A stretch of DNA of 64,000 bases from Knoxdaviesia capensis. Lineage: Eukaryota; Ascomycota; Sordariomycetes; Microascales; Gondwanamycetaceae. The DNA lies in NCBI GenBank assembly GCA_001510575.1, contig LNGK01000008.1, positions 4,223,978-4,287,977 on the forward strand, written 5' to 3'. This document shows, one piece after another, positions 11,615 through 24,863 of this stretch. Below the pieces are notes generated by a model, which was not told the origin of the DNA, did no database searches, and was given only the letters and a program-made list of their open reading frames with translations. Both the position numbers and the translations under genes were made by a program. Every line of letters starts with the position of its first letter. Position 1 is the first letter of the stretch.

Positions 11615-11885
11615 CTGTCGACGAGAGAGTTGAAAGGAGCCCGGATGTTCCAGAACAGTCAATAGAAGAGGATAAAATGTCCTACCAGGCAGAAACCTTG
11701 GGCTCAGCAGAAGGTGACAAAAGAGAAAGAACTTCACCGAAGGGCGTGGATCTAAGACGAAAGATCGAGGATCGAGGGGAACGAGGAGAGTGAGGAAGAA
11801 AAAAGCGAATGAACGGCCCGGATGAGTCCTGTCGATGGGGCACAGACTGGATTAATATGACTTTTCCTTTCTGCTTTCTTCTTCG

Positions 11886-11916
<31 letters not shown>

Positions 11917-14900
11917 TGTTCCTGAAGGGGGGTGAGAGATGGGCTATACGAACTCTGAATCGAGCATAGTTCGCATGTATATGGACGGGACATACGACTC
12001 ACAAAACAAAGCCGTGGATGCCACTGTTTGGGCCCCGACGGATCCAGCTCTAGGTGAAGAGACAGCCTTGTGTGGGAGAGAAAGCTCTTTCTGGTGGGGG
12101 GAAGGGGTGTGGGGAGTTGCAGGACATGTCGCTGTCATGGTCTGAGTTGGAGTGTGGATGCCGAAACGGGAGTGAAGATTGAGAGAGAGAGAGAGAGAGA
12201 GAGGAGGGTGTTTCCAGAAATAGGCGCGGCAGGACATGGATGAACTACATACACACTGTACAGGATACACTTGAGGGAACCTGGGAAAGGACCCGGAGAA
12301 AGGTGAGAGCGTCGTGGAACAGGAAATAAGTATATGTATTTACATACACCCAACCAGAGAAAGAGAAGAGCGGGCGAAAGCGCGGAGAGAGCTCAGGCCG
12401 TAACCGAGACAGAAAGAAGAGAGAGGGAGGGGAGTTTACTGAACAAGCGCGGGGGAGTGCAGGAGTGGACTGACAAGTCTGCAAAGTATCTCCCGTGAGC
12501 TGAACCCAAGTGCCTGTGAGTAAGTTGGGAGCACATATAAAAAAGGTGTGGGCGCAACCATCTCGATCGAGACCACACTCCCCCTGGTCCGTAGTCTTGA
12601 CCACAGTCAGTTACGCCGTTAAAAGGTAAATCCACATACGCCCTGAGACTACTGGAGATTTCCTGTAAGTGCCTAGAGCTAGGACTCTCTGCCGGTCTGA
12701 AGACACCTATCACGACTACTATATTGGACGGTGGCACTTCCAGCTCGTCGAAGCACTACTAGCACCGGGCAGAGCAAAAACATCACGATGTCCTCCGCTG
12801 TCTCTTTTGACGCTTGTTGTTCTTTTAGGAATACGAGAAGCCCAGAGAAGGACCCCCTAGCTATCCTTTTCCACTCTCCACATCTCCAATGTCAGCCGTT
12901 TCATAGAGGTCAGTAAGTGGTGGCAGTCTTACATGATATGCCAGTGCCAGCTATTGCGAGCGTGGGCATTCACAGCCAGCCAAGCCCTTTAATGATGCCG
13001 GAAACAAGGATTTGTGTTCGTACGTAGAGAGAGACTGCAACATTGCATGCGGACCCTCTTCAAACCGACCGAAGCAGACCGCTAGATCGGCCTTTTCCGA
13101 GTGTCTCTCCCCAATGATATCACCGCCGGCATTGGCACGCCGTATCCAAATCTCGTATCGCTGCTGCAGAATTATGCTGTTGGGACAGAGAGCCTTTCGG
13201 ACCTCGAGCTCACACTGCGCTGCTTGAAGAAACGACATAGTTCCCCTCTTTTTTTTTTTTGCCTCTTTTTTTTGTGGGAAAAACGATGCAGAACATACGT
13301 GGGAGAGCATTATGGTTCCGCTATCTGGGTACCAGAAAAGCTTCCCTCCTCTCCAAAAAGGAACCAGCCATCCTTGCTCGCGTTCGTGAAGCTTTCCGCA
13401 TTTGACAACGGCGCAGGGGCTGAAATAAAATGGAGACCCGTCAAAACCGACAAAAACGGCCCTGTTTTAGATTATACGCAGGTGGGTGGGTGGGCTGGGC
13501 CTTTTTCTTTTCTCTTTTTTTTCCCTGGTGCTGGAAAGAAAGAAAGCCGTGAAAGGGGGCGGAGTCCGGCCGGGCTGGAGAACCGGGGTTGCCTGCAGCA
13601 AAGACGCAAAAATACTGGACAGAAACACACAGCGAGAGATAATGCAGACTCGAATGAATTGGAAAGAGAAGTGATCTCTTCAGAGATGGGAATACCACAA
13701 CGAACGGAGTCTTTGTACCGCCTGAACCGACCTGCTTTTTTTCCTATTACGTCTTTTCGCCGTCTCTCTTGGTGACGCCGGAACGTTCATCTCAATCTCA
13801 TCTGTGATCTTAAGTTTCGAAACCCTTGGCATCCAGACCGCGTTAGTTAACTTGAGTCTGAGTGCATCACAAACATCTGTGTGGCAACCATTGGCGACGT
13901 CCAAAGTCGCAAGCTCAACAGACGCACGCCAGTCTGCTGTGGGGGGAGACCCGAAGAATAACAGGCACCGGAAAGCCACTCTTGCGTGTGACCGTGTGAG
14001 GGACTTGCTTCATTCCATTTCTGGGCCGGGACGAAACTCGTCAGTCCCCAGTTCTCACACAAGCTCCAGTGCTCCAAAAGAACAGGCCAGACTCGGACTT
14101 TACATACTCCTGCACCAGGCCACGAAAAAGTCTCCAGCCGGCCGTATCGGAGCCTTCAGCGGAATTACAACAACCATACGAGGGTCTCCGTATCTCGGCT
14201 CTTGCTGGGATATGCACTGCGTATACAGCCAGCCCACTTTTGGGGGCCACTTACTGTTCAGTACGGTACATATATCCAGGGTTTGTGGACAATCTGGACG
14301 CTGCAGCAAACGCCACTGGAACCACTAGCCTGGGAGGCGTTGCTTATATCCATGCCGATCACTAGCATCATCATCCAGTTTTTTTCTTCTTCTTCTCTTC
14401 TCCAGATATGTCTCCAACGCGACACTATAACGGATGAATTCCGCTCAAGTCCTTTGTGACAATCTATTTGACGTTAACTTTGTGATGTCGGCGATACCAG
14501 GACGCTCGAGTCTCCGGACGCGCGCTTCAAATTGATAGCCCGCGGAACTATTGTGTGTTCAGTCAGATCCCAACAGTTCTTCTACGATAATATGCCATCC
14601 ATCATTCGTTATCATGTTCCCGGGGAGTGGTCCTCAATAACGTTGCATGGCAAGGATGTCTGTCCCTCCTGTGACGGCCCGACAACCACCCAACATTTCC
14701 GAAAAGACTTTTCTGCTCTTTTCGGTTTCGGTCTTCAGGACTCTGGCCCTCCATATGCTCGGCGTTTTCTTCTTCTTTGGCGGCCCCAGGGAGTGAATTG
14801 AGCAGCCAAAAAGTCCTGTCCCTACCGATGATCATCGGAACGGCTGGCTGCCTTAGCTGGAAATAAAGCTTCCCTGGCAAAGCAAGATCTGACATGGAAT

Positions 14901-15206
14901 CCCCGTCATCGTGCTCAATGAAGCAAGGTTCCCCAATGGCCCAGGTTCAGGGGCGTGACATCGTATGTGCTGTAAGTTGGTTTGTCATAGAGTACTGTAA
15001 GTGCACAGGCGTGCGTCACTATACTTGGAATCTGTATGCAGTCCGCAATTAGCGGGTTATGCATGATATACGAGCCTGCCAATGCAGTCCAACTTGGGAT
15101 GGGATTAGTTCGAAGTCTAGTTTTCAACCGTGACACAACCTTAAACGCATAATTTCAAGAATCAATCAACGCCTCTCTTCGCCGATACTGTACCTATCTG
15201 TGTTAG

Positions 15207-15399
<193 letters not shown>

Positions 15400-18202
15400 C
15401 GTGCGTGTGCCCTATCCAACTTCCATCCAGACTTACAGGGCAGACACACGCACTTTGCAAGCTGAAGACCACGGTCGACTTCCATGGTCAGGTTTTGGGT
15501 CATGGTGGTGGGCCGGCCTGCTGGGCCTGTCAGTGGCTCGCTTGGTATTCCAAAAAGCCATGCTCCAACCCTCCAGTTTCGCGGCAGCACAACCGCAACT
15601 TGCCGATGTTTTGTTCTTCTCGGTGGAACCATCAGAGAACAAATGGCACAGTAAAGACGAAAGACAGAAAGATGTCAGCGGGGTGTGTGCGTATGCCGGC
15701 GCAAGAACAGGGGAGAAAAAAAAGAAGAAGAAAACGGTCCCCGACCAGGCAAACGAAAATGATAGACACGTTTCGTTTCCGAATATCCAAAAACCTGGGT
15801 CAGCGGTGGTGGGTGTCTGTTTAGCAAGCTTAAGGCTTGGCAACGCATCGAGGTGGATATCTTCGCACACTTTTGCATGCAGGCACAGTTGAATGCTCCA
15901 TGTGTGCGTTTGCCTCTTACACAACACAGGTGTTTGCTTCCAATACAGGCCAGTGATGAAGAGAGGTTGGGATAGGTAACTTACGCAAAATACGAGATGA
16001 CGTCGAAGGCCGGCGTGTAGTCGCTGGGGCAATTAGACGCCCAGCCGCACTCGATAGTTCCTTCCCTTTCTCTCTCCTGCACAATCCCAAGTCAAGAGAA
16101 GGAGCAGGAGAAGACTTGAACGCTACCGTGGAATATTGGCGGAAGGACCTCCAGAACGCCCGCATTGTATCCACCCACAGCTTGCGCCCGTTCAGCCGCC
16201 AATCGCGCCTATCTTTGCAGACTAAGCGCGCCAAACCGCCTGTTGTTGAAGATTGTTCTCATGTTCGTTTTCTTTTCCCCATCTTCATTTCCCCTTGCTC
16301 ATTTGCCGTCGTTTCTGGAACGTGGTTAAAAAGAAAAAACATCTTTTTTTTTTTCGATCTATCTGGACTTATCACCCTCCAAAATGTCTCAGCGTCTCTT
16401 TTCTTGTCTTAGCTGTGCCATTCTTATATCCCCCAGCACTGAATCATCATGTATTACAAGGACTCCTCCACCGCATGAACCAGAAAGACAGAAAAACAAA
16501 AATACAAAAAGGAGCCGAGACTGAGAGATTTCGGGTTGCTTCGAACATCCCGATCCGAGACTACCTATCGAATCATTCTCCAACTTGGAATACCGGGAGA
16601 CGGATAATAGTACAGGGACCTCCCAGATTGATCAGCCTTGCCTGTGGCCACAAACGACGGGATCGAGGTTGAATTCCAGGGGTCAGTCAGTTGGCTGCTA
16701 GCTGGTAATCACCGAGCTCTGTGTGCCCGATTGCTATGGGTGATCTACTATGGTTACCTCCACGCCGTTGCATTCCCTCTCTCTCTCTCCCAAACTAACC
16801 ATGTGTCCTTTGAACATAATTAATCAGAGAATAGGTATATCTGTGCCATATGCTGGAGGATAGTTACGCGCAAAACAGCCGTCAGCAAGTATTCGGCCAC
16901 CAAAACCACGTGCAACTCAACCGCACTGCCCCTTCAGGCGCGACACCTGCCAGATAGCGTGTCACGCGCTCTGGTTGGTCCAAGGAGCCGCCCAGCGACA
17001 CCGTTTGTGTGGCCGTTTTGCTCATATACGCCGCCCATCATGCCCTGAGCAACCCTTTTCTCCCATCTTTCTTTCATTTTTGTCTGCCCGTCACAGTTCT
17101 TTCTGGCTTGCTGTACCGCCCCGACCGTGCTACTGCCCGGATGCGTCTTCGTCCGGGATTTGTTTCTCAGGTGTTGCGAAGGGTAAGGTGAGATGCTATA
17201 CGAGGCAGGGCCAATGCCTCACTTCTCGTGTCTGTGAGTATCACGAGTGTGTGTGTGTGTGTGTGTCCCGGCTCTCAGATCTGGCTGCTTGACCGAGAAC
17301 AGCCCCAATACTCCAGCTGAGTTGATGAGGCGCGTGCCCCTGCCGGCTCCCAAAAGGCACATCAGACAGCTTCTTCGTGCCCACCTTCCTGAAGCTCCAG
17401 CACACACATATGCTGAGCTATCTTCTTTTGTGACCTGTCTCTATCCAATGCTTCCGTCTTTCCCTGGTGTAAACCAGAAGATTCCCGACGTTCTTTGTTT
17501 CTTCGTTTCAAAAAGCTCCCCACACGCCCGAACTGCCCGGTTCATCCAAGCTCTCCCTCCTAGGACTGAACACCACGGGGCGTATCTCTAAGTGTCTCGC
17601 TCTGACGAAGCTAGACATCTTGCATAGCCGCCTTGGGCTCGTATAAACGGGAGCGGGCTGACTTATACGGCCATTCGCTCCAAGACTTCCGTACTCCGGA
17701 CAGGCCGGAGGAGGCGGGCCAACATGTTCCCCCATCGTCTCCCTGTGTGTTGATTGTCGAATGCCCCGAGCTCCTCCTAAAAGCAAAACGCACTGACAGG
17801 ATCACCACAGAATCTCCAAGATTAGAGGGGAAAATTCAAACGACAAACACACGCAAAACCCCCTGAGACGTACAAGTCTCCTCCCCCCACCGTCATTAAA
17901 CTGGAGTATCCGTGGTTTTTCTCTCCGCCCATCGACCGGGAATCAGGCAGGTGGCGATGATCTTGTGTTCACTCTCCCTCTCCCTCCCCTCCAGGACCCG
18001 AGAACAAGAAGCCCTAGAGAGGACATCCTGGTCTATAGGACTTCTTCTCTCTCGTGTGCCTAGAAGCTCCATTCCAGCCGCAACACCGGCACCCGACCCG
18101 GGACGAACCATTCAGCTTTCGTAATCGGGAAGCTCTCGCACAGATCATCAACCTCTTTTGAGCCTACCGTCCATACCCCCGGTCTCCCGCGGGCCCTTCT
18201 AT

Positions 18203-18205
<3 letters not shown>

Positions 18206-18236
<31 letters not shown>
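18206..18236. repeat. Poly-C tract of 31 bases
   Basis: A pure run of 31 C residues between AGT and TCTTTTCT. Homopolymers of this length are prone to polymerase and sequencing error, so the true length is uncertain. Confidence 0.95.
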
Positions 18237-18244
<8 letters not shown>

Positions 18245-19386
18245 GCCCAGTCTACGACCCGACCAATCACCAAGCTTCGACAGCACCACTCGATCGGGTC
18301 GGCTTGACGCTACGAGCAATAGACAGGACCTTGCTCAATCCCGAACGGCCCGCCACCCCTCTCTCTCGCCTGTGTATGCATATACACCCTGCGCATATCG
18401 TGTAGCTTCACGGTCCCGGATCGTTCAAAAGCACAGCCCCGGAGGTGGATGGAGAGCGGCGGGACTCTGGTTCTCGCTCGTCCTGCTCAACCGAAACCTC
18501 GCGAGAGTGAGTGCCTGGAGAAACCCACCCCGCACAGCACGCCCCGTCAGTCCCTCGACACGGTTGAAACGGTGGTTCTCGGTTCAACTGATCTGGAAAC
18601 AGAACGACAAAAGCAACGCTCCGTGGGGTGCTGGTGTGCACACCAAAAAAGACAGGATGTGCGCAGGGGAAGCTCTAGAAGAACAGCGGCACAGAAGAGA
18701 AAACACAAAAGTGATGTGTCAAGCTCCCAACGAAGCTTCGCTAGAGAAGAACTGCCCCCCTCTCTTCCTCAAAATTTCTCCCGGGCTCGACCCCGCCCCG
18801 GCCAATCCGCACCTGTATCACCACTCTCGCCGAGCTCAACCCCCGTCAAGAATGCCTCGTGGAACCCACTCGCCCTTCCACCACCCCGGAGCTCTTTATC
18901 GAGGACTCTCTCTCTCTCTCTCTCTCTCGTACCTGTCCACACCGACATTCTTAGAGGCATATATACACGCCCTAGCTGGGCCTTTACGCACAGCGTTAAC
19001 CTACTGCCTATGTAGATGACACATCGTTTCACGTCCACCCACGGCCGCCGTCCCGTGGGAAAAGTCCGCCGTTGTCAACCTTCTTCACATTGCTTGACTG
19101 AACCCCTTGCCCAGCTGGACTTCCCAACGCCGCATGATCAGGCACTCGCTTTTGGATTGATAACGCTCGGCATAAAAGCTACTTCTAGGCAAGAAAAGAG
19201 TGTAAGATCCAAAAAAGACGCTGTTTCATGGCAGCCCACTCTACGGCACGAGGGTATCGCATGATCGCGGGTCACGAAGTGGTGGCCATTCCCCCAAGCC
19301 GATATCGCTCAAACGCAAACAGAAAAGACGGTCTTATCTGACACATTCCCTCCCTTAATGGCGTTCAAACAACATATAGACACAAC

Positions 19387-20755
19387 TCACAGCACGGGAG
19401 TGACAAAAGACAGAAACACAAAGCCAAACAACACAGCTTTATTGGCTGGACCCCCAGCCGGTATGACTCTGACATTCCCCCACCGAACTGGAAACTCACG
19501 ACCTCCGAAAAACCAGATGAGAGGGCCCATAATTGCAGGATAGACGATCCAGGGACTCAAATAGGCTCCAAACTCGGAAACCGAGGGACTTTCCATCCAG
19601 GGACCCCATCGTATGAAGCTATATGTCATGGCCAGTATCGTAAGGGCCATGATGCGTTTGGGAACTCTCCATTCGGCCGTCCCAACCTTTCGCCAGATCT
19701 CAAAGCCCAGAGCGGCGACATGCCCTATCATGAATGGATCATTAGCCTGTATTGTAGCATGTTCATTCGAAGTCCGTGGCGTCACTGGGCCAAAAGGAGC
19801 ACATTTAAGCATGGTGAGCGCAGTAGCAATGATGAGACAGATGGCAGCAAATTTGGCCAGGTTATCGAGGATATCCGCACTACTCATTGGAGGCATTGGC
19901 GCCTCAACTTCCTGTAGTGCCGAGAGGAATGCAGCACCAGCGAGCTCAATACACTTGAGCATAAAACCACAAAAGACCGGCAGATAATAGACCGCAGATT
20001 TTGGTGTGGTGGGAGCCCCAGGAAGATGAGATGCCCGTCTCCTCGCCACAAGCTTCCCGGATGGGACAAGCACAATCGAGGGGGTGTATATTGACAGGAA
20101 GTCGATTGCCCCCATAAGTGAAACATTCGGGATGCTCAGATTGTAGTGTGAATGAAAAAGAAAGCTCTAGAAAGCTCAATGGTTGTATCATTAGCTCCGA
20201 TCCTGCATCTGTGAGTATGTTAAAGTGAAGGGCTGGGCCTAGAACATACTGCGGGGGTCCGAGTTAGGATGATCATCGATAGAAGGTGGTAGCCGTCGAA
20301 CCCTTGAGTCGACACGATATAGAGTTCAAACCTAGGAAGCCACAAACAGGACACGCAGCCGGTGAGTTTTGGATATGAACCTAGGGAGCACGGGACCAGC
20401 TATATAGCACTCACAGTCTCTGGCCGGTAAGGCCCATAGCATATGCAGCCGAGACATGTGGCGGCATGGCCAACATCACGTCCCCAGAATTGTAGTGGGC
20501 CAGCACGGAGTACAAGACCCGGGATACCATGATGCTGCAGCTCATGGCAACCATGAACCGAAAAGTCTCATTGAAGGGAGCGCAATGGCGGTCAATGTCC
20601 CAATCATCCGAATCGGCTTGCTGATTGGATTTATTGATGCTGCTGCTGTCGCTGCTGCTGATGATGAATTCGGCACTGGAGTCGGAACTGGACCCGTCAT
20701 TAGTGGTCTCGTAGTCATCCGTAGTCAGAGATTCGAGGAAGGTAATGTAGCGCAT
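19387..20755 (-). CDS. Multi-pass membrane protein of unknown family
   Basis: Three exons (20755-20415, 20331-20250, 20166-19387) join in frame with GTGAGT/CCTAG and GTATGT/TTCTAG sites to give 400 residues. The first part is Ser/Asp-rich and soluble. Hydrophobic segments follow, including FRFMVAMSCSIMVSRVLYSV, FLSIYTPSIVLV, YYLPVFCGFMLKCIELAGAA, FAAICLIIATALTML, IMALTILAMTYSFI and VLFGFVFLSFV, so at least six membrane spans are likely. The overall shape, with a soluble N-terminus, resembles fungal wax-synthase-like or terpene-cyclase-like membrane proteins, but I see no diagnostic motif and do not assign one. A possible extra in-frame intron of 54 bases (19499-19446) would shorten the C-terminus. 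The same frame continues upstream past a TAG (next entry), so this start is uncertain and the gene may be broken. Confidence 0.6.
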
Positions 20756-20776
20756 AAATTCCCCGTCAGGCCATTC

Positions 20777-21157
20777 CTAGAAGGGCATCTGGGGGGGTTG
20801 AACCTCGTCGTCGTCGGCTTCGCTTTCATCGGTGCCTCCCAGCTCATCGCCCCCATCGAACGGCATATCATGGCCATCGCCATCACTAATTCCCTCTGTG
20901 TCTTCGCTACTCCCGGATTCATCTCCGGTGACGTACCCCTCGTCCAGCCACTCCACCGCCATATTCAGGTCGGGCTCAGAAGCAGCATCAGCAGCAGCGG
21001 CATCATCTTCAAGTTCCAGAGTTTCCTCCGATTCCCAAGGGAGGGACACCCCCTTTGTAACCGGCGGCGGCATGGAGATGGCCTTGCGTGCGGGAACCTC
21101 TGCGAGCTCTCTCGGCCGGCCGATCCGGTCGAGACACTCGGAGTCGCTTGCCGGCAT
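20777..21157 (-). pseudogene. Acidic N-terminal frame cut off by an in-frame TAG
   Basis: A 126-codon frame starting at 21157 is very rich in Asp, Glu and Ser (for example DGDGHDMPFDGGDELG) and ends at TAG 20777-20779. It lies in exactly the same frame as the membrane protein that starts at 20755; only seven sense codons (EWPDGEF) separate them. No intron of credible size removes the stop. Either this is the natural N-terminus and the gene carries a nonsense mutation, or the membrane protein really starts at 20755 and this is a leader frame. A sequencing error is also possible beside the C7 run at 20790-20797. Confidence 0.4.
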
Positions 21158-23075
21158 TGTGTGTCTGGAGATAGAGCTCCAACGCTGATAGGTAATCGCT
21201 GTATCTGAATGGTGGAAGTCGCAGTAGTAGGAGATAAAAAGATACTAGAATAAGTCTAAAGTGTCCAAAATGAGCATGTGAAGAAGGGATAGATATTCCA
21301 AAGAAGGGCCAGAAGATCCAGCAAAGAATGTGATGACGATATAATGAATGAAACAGTGAGCATGGGCAAGAGGGGAAGAGATAGAGAAAGGTTAGAGGAT
21401 GAGGAAACTAGGAGAGCAAAAGCATTCGTGTATGTCTCGTACTATCACCGACCTGAGCAGGAGCATTGGACTTTGTAAGTCCGGTGCACCTTCCCATCTC
21501 ATATTCAGGGGTCTCATGTCGATATCCGCCCGAGTTCGGCCGATTGCCGTCACTTGCTTCGTTCACAGCACATGCCCAGCTCTGGCACGCATGATTATCA
21601 CCTCGGTTCAAGCGGGAAAAATACGGATTTTATCTATTTAGTAATCCTCTTCTGTCCATGGCTACTCGACGCCAACCCAAGACTTCAACCTCGTGGAGAT
21701 ACTGCATCGTGCTATGGCAGGAACGCACCAAGACCAGACAGACTCCCCAGTGAGCAGCACTCACGTAAAGTCTGGTGTCCCGTGGATGCCATGCAAGAAA
21801 CGTACAGTCCTCCTCTCCTCGGTGTCCAGAGTTCCGGCGGAGCAGTCCTGTTGAATCGATCCACCTAACAAGATGGCAAAAAGAAAAAAAAAATGTGAAC
21901 AGCGAAAAAAAGAGTCCAGAAAGGCAAGGGGCCACAACAGAGAAAAGCACAACGGGCCGGTCCACGCATATACATATCAAGCATGAACGACAAAACAACA
22001 GAAATCCAGGAAAAATAGCAAGAAAACGACGATATAGAAGCCGGGGAATGAATATAGAGCCAAGAAACACCAAAAACGTGTGCTTGGCTTATACAAGAGA
22101 TCCACAAAATCCGAATTCATGAAGATTGGTCGTGAACAACACGGAAGTGGGATGAAGTGTCTTCTTTGCTCAGGAGGAAGAAGCAAAAGAAGGTAGAGAA
22201 ATGTGTGCGGGAGTCAAGGCGCAAGAGGCTCGTGGTATGGGGAAAACCCGCCAAGATCAAGTCGACGGAGCGATTGGCAAAGTGGAACTATAGCTTTGGG
22301 GGTGTGACAAGAGACAAATCGCACTGACGAATGAGTATAAGGAGGAAATGGTATGTGCGGAGGGGCGGAAGAGAAGATGGCATATCGGGCCAAAAAGGGG
22401 GAAGCAGGAAGAGCGAGCTAACAAGAATAAACGGACAAGTCATGGCTGCATATCGCGAACATCATCATCTCCACAACGTGGCAAAAGAAAAGACAAGAGA
22501 AAGCCGACAACAAAAATCATATATGAGCTTATCCTGTTCTTTCCTTGTTGAAGAAAGGAAGGGGAGAAGAAAACAAGAATACCCGAATGATCATAGTAGG
22601 ATACCAGCCCGTCACAGATCTTCATTGCCAGACGAAGAGAGACAGAAAAGAATCAGGCCATATCCAATCCCAGAGTCGCAAGAAGAAGAAAACTGGACAG
22701 AACGAAAGAAAAATGATAAACCAAGACAGAAAAAAAGCATGCACACTCCAGATATACACCACCATAGGCTGGGTTAAGAATGGTTTTAAAAAGAGGAATA
22801 GAGAATGGTTGCCAAACCCAATGGAACAGAAACAGCCCAAGACAAGAAAAGCATGGGAAAAGAGACATAAAACGTATTCGATCATAAGTTTGTAATTCAA
22901 AAACCTGTGCGAAGTTGTTGAGCAGCAGGTTGCCGTTCGAGGACTTCCAGGTTGGGCTGGAAGACAATTCAAGACGGGAGGGGTCTTGATTCTGCTAGGC
23001 GTGGTGCACCTGGGATTCTCGGCCTTGTCTGTTAGGCGAGATTCGGGAGAGGAAACATGTGAAAGAAGTGTCGAT
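21158..23075. other. Region between the membrane-protein and zinc-finger genes
   Basis: Nothing I can call. From 21880 to 22900 the plus strand is A/G-rich with many poly-A runs, which fits the 3' region of the zinc-finger gene and the leader of the membrane-protein gene. A short minus-strand stretch at 22910-22965 looks exon-like (after CTTCCAG) but does not join to anything. Confidence 0.35.
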
Positions 23076-24863
23076 CTACTCCTCCATGTGGCCGAAAACA
23101 CCGTCTTCGTCCTCATCACTACGAGCACGAGAGCGGAGATCATCGTCATCCTCGTCCATAGCACTGTCGCTCTGCTCGTCCAGCTTGGGGAATGCCCGGC
23201 TCCGCATTTCTCCGCGAGTAAAGCTCTCGGGCTGTCGGCTCGGGAAGCTGTTCAGAAAGCCAGTGCTTGCGAACGATGCGGTCTGGCCGAGGTATTGGGC
23301 GGGAACCGGGGGCACCGGCGGGGCATCGTCGAGGATGTGCACCGTGCGAGCGCTACCACCGTTGCTGTTGAAGCTGCAACTAAGGAGTTCAACGGCAGCG
23401 GCAAGGTCGCGGTCTTCCTGGTTCGTGTTGTTGACACCAGAAGAGGAGGGGCGGAATTCTTGGCTCATATGACGGTGGTGGCTACCGAAAACGCCTCGAT
23501 TGGCCGGTGCGCTGGCGGCTGCCGCAACCTGAGCATGGCCAGCATCGGACTGGTACCACTGAGAAAGGCGGCTGTCTCCAGATTGGGCCTTGTAAGAAAT
23601 GATCTTCGTGCCAAAGCCATCGGGCAGAGGAGGAGATGGCGGGGCCGTGTCAGCAGAGCTCTGGCGTTCGTCTTGCTGCGAGAATGCAGATGCAGCGGGA
23701 GAAGCGGAGTCTCGGTCGCTGTTGAAGTCCTTGGCAGAGTCTGGGGGAGTCGTCGTGGTAACAGGCATCGACGAAGCCAGTGTCGACGGAGCATCGGTGT
23801 TCATAGTCAACAGAACACTTGCCGCTTCCAAAAGCTGAACCTGCTGGTGCTTGGATATGAGCAGCTTGGATGTGAGAGTCCATTCGGGAGTGTGTTCCCA
23901 TCTGGAATGAGGGGTTACAACAAGGTGAACGGTCAGCGATTGGGAATCTTATAAGATAGAAAGAAAAAAAAGAAGAAGAAAAGTGACGATAACGTGGCAG
24001 GCACGAAATAGTAAGGAACCAGAAACATGCAACACGCACCGCTTAGTGGTGAGACATGGCCAGTGCTTGTGAGAGAGATTTTCTTGGGTGAGGGCAGATC
24101 AGGGCAAGACACAAAGAAAATTCAAAAGTTTTAAGGGGTCTGTGAGGACTACTAACAAATGCTTAGTGAGGCAGCTGCTGTGCTTGTAGCTCTTTCCACA
24201 CGTCACACAACGCAATTCGGCACGGTTGAATCTCTTTCCGTCCTTGAGCAACGGCTGGCCATCGCTGGAACGGCGGATGCGGCCATTCTGCTCGTCGTCT
24301 CCGTCCTCGTCCGACATGTCGACAGCGTCGTCGTCAATGGCTTCTTCGAGCATGTCGGGCATTTCGGTCTTGACTTCGGACATGAACTTGGACGTCGGCA
24401 GGCTCGCAGGAGGTGACGGCAGGCTGCCCAGAGCTGAGCGGATCGGGCCTGCACGGGAGCTGACAACACGGCGGGCAGCACCAATGATGGGAACGCCGGC
24501 TGGGGACATTTCCGACGATTCCTTGACGGCAGCGGCCACAAGGGCGCCTCCGTTCATGGACTTTCGTCGAGTAACACGATTGTTACCGGTTATTGGACCG
24601 ACGAGGAGAGAGTGGGAGTTTGCCCTGGAGTGGGATTGTCGAGAGGAGGGGCCAGAGAGAGAGCTCGACATGGACGGGCGGTGGGCCAGTGGCCGAGCCG
24701 ATGTTTGGAATTCCTGGCGGGCGAGAAGGCGGTTAGCACTGGACGCGCCACTTGATGTGGTATGGAGTGCCAAAAAAGACGACCAGCAAAAAAGGGAACG
24801 CGTATACGACAGCTTTCACGTTGGTGAGAGCACCGCAAGCCTCAGTACCTTTGACGAAGCCAT
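23076..24863 (-). CDS. C2H2 zinc-finger protein, probable transcription factor
   Basis: Three exons (24863-24849, 24713-24157, 23901-23076) join in frame to give 465 residues; the first exon is only 15 bases (MASSK) and the second follows a TGCTAAC branch site. A single classical finger lies at residues 174-194, C-x2-C-x12-H-x3-H (CVTCGKSYKHSSCLTKH, then LWEH), and is split by the second intron. It is followed by a conserved-looking stretch WTLTSKLLISKHQQVQLLEA. Acidic regions precede the finger (MSDEDGDDEQN) and close the protein (SDEDEDGVFGHMEE). The rest is Ser/Ala/Pro-rich and probably disordered. A lone finger in a long disordered protein suits a nuclear regulator (inference). I do not know its targets. 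Confidence 0.88.

Noticed and set aside
12951..13775. Mixed-composition frames on both strands (minus 12951-13310, plus 13101-13775)
   Set aside because: They overlap each other, contain poly-T or poly-A derived runs, have no clear splice partners and no family I recognise.
14069..14365. Plus-strand 98-codon frame with a protein-like end
   Set aside because: An opposing minus-strand frame is just as good, and there is no domain or splice support.
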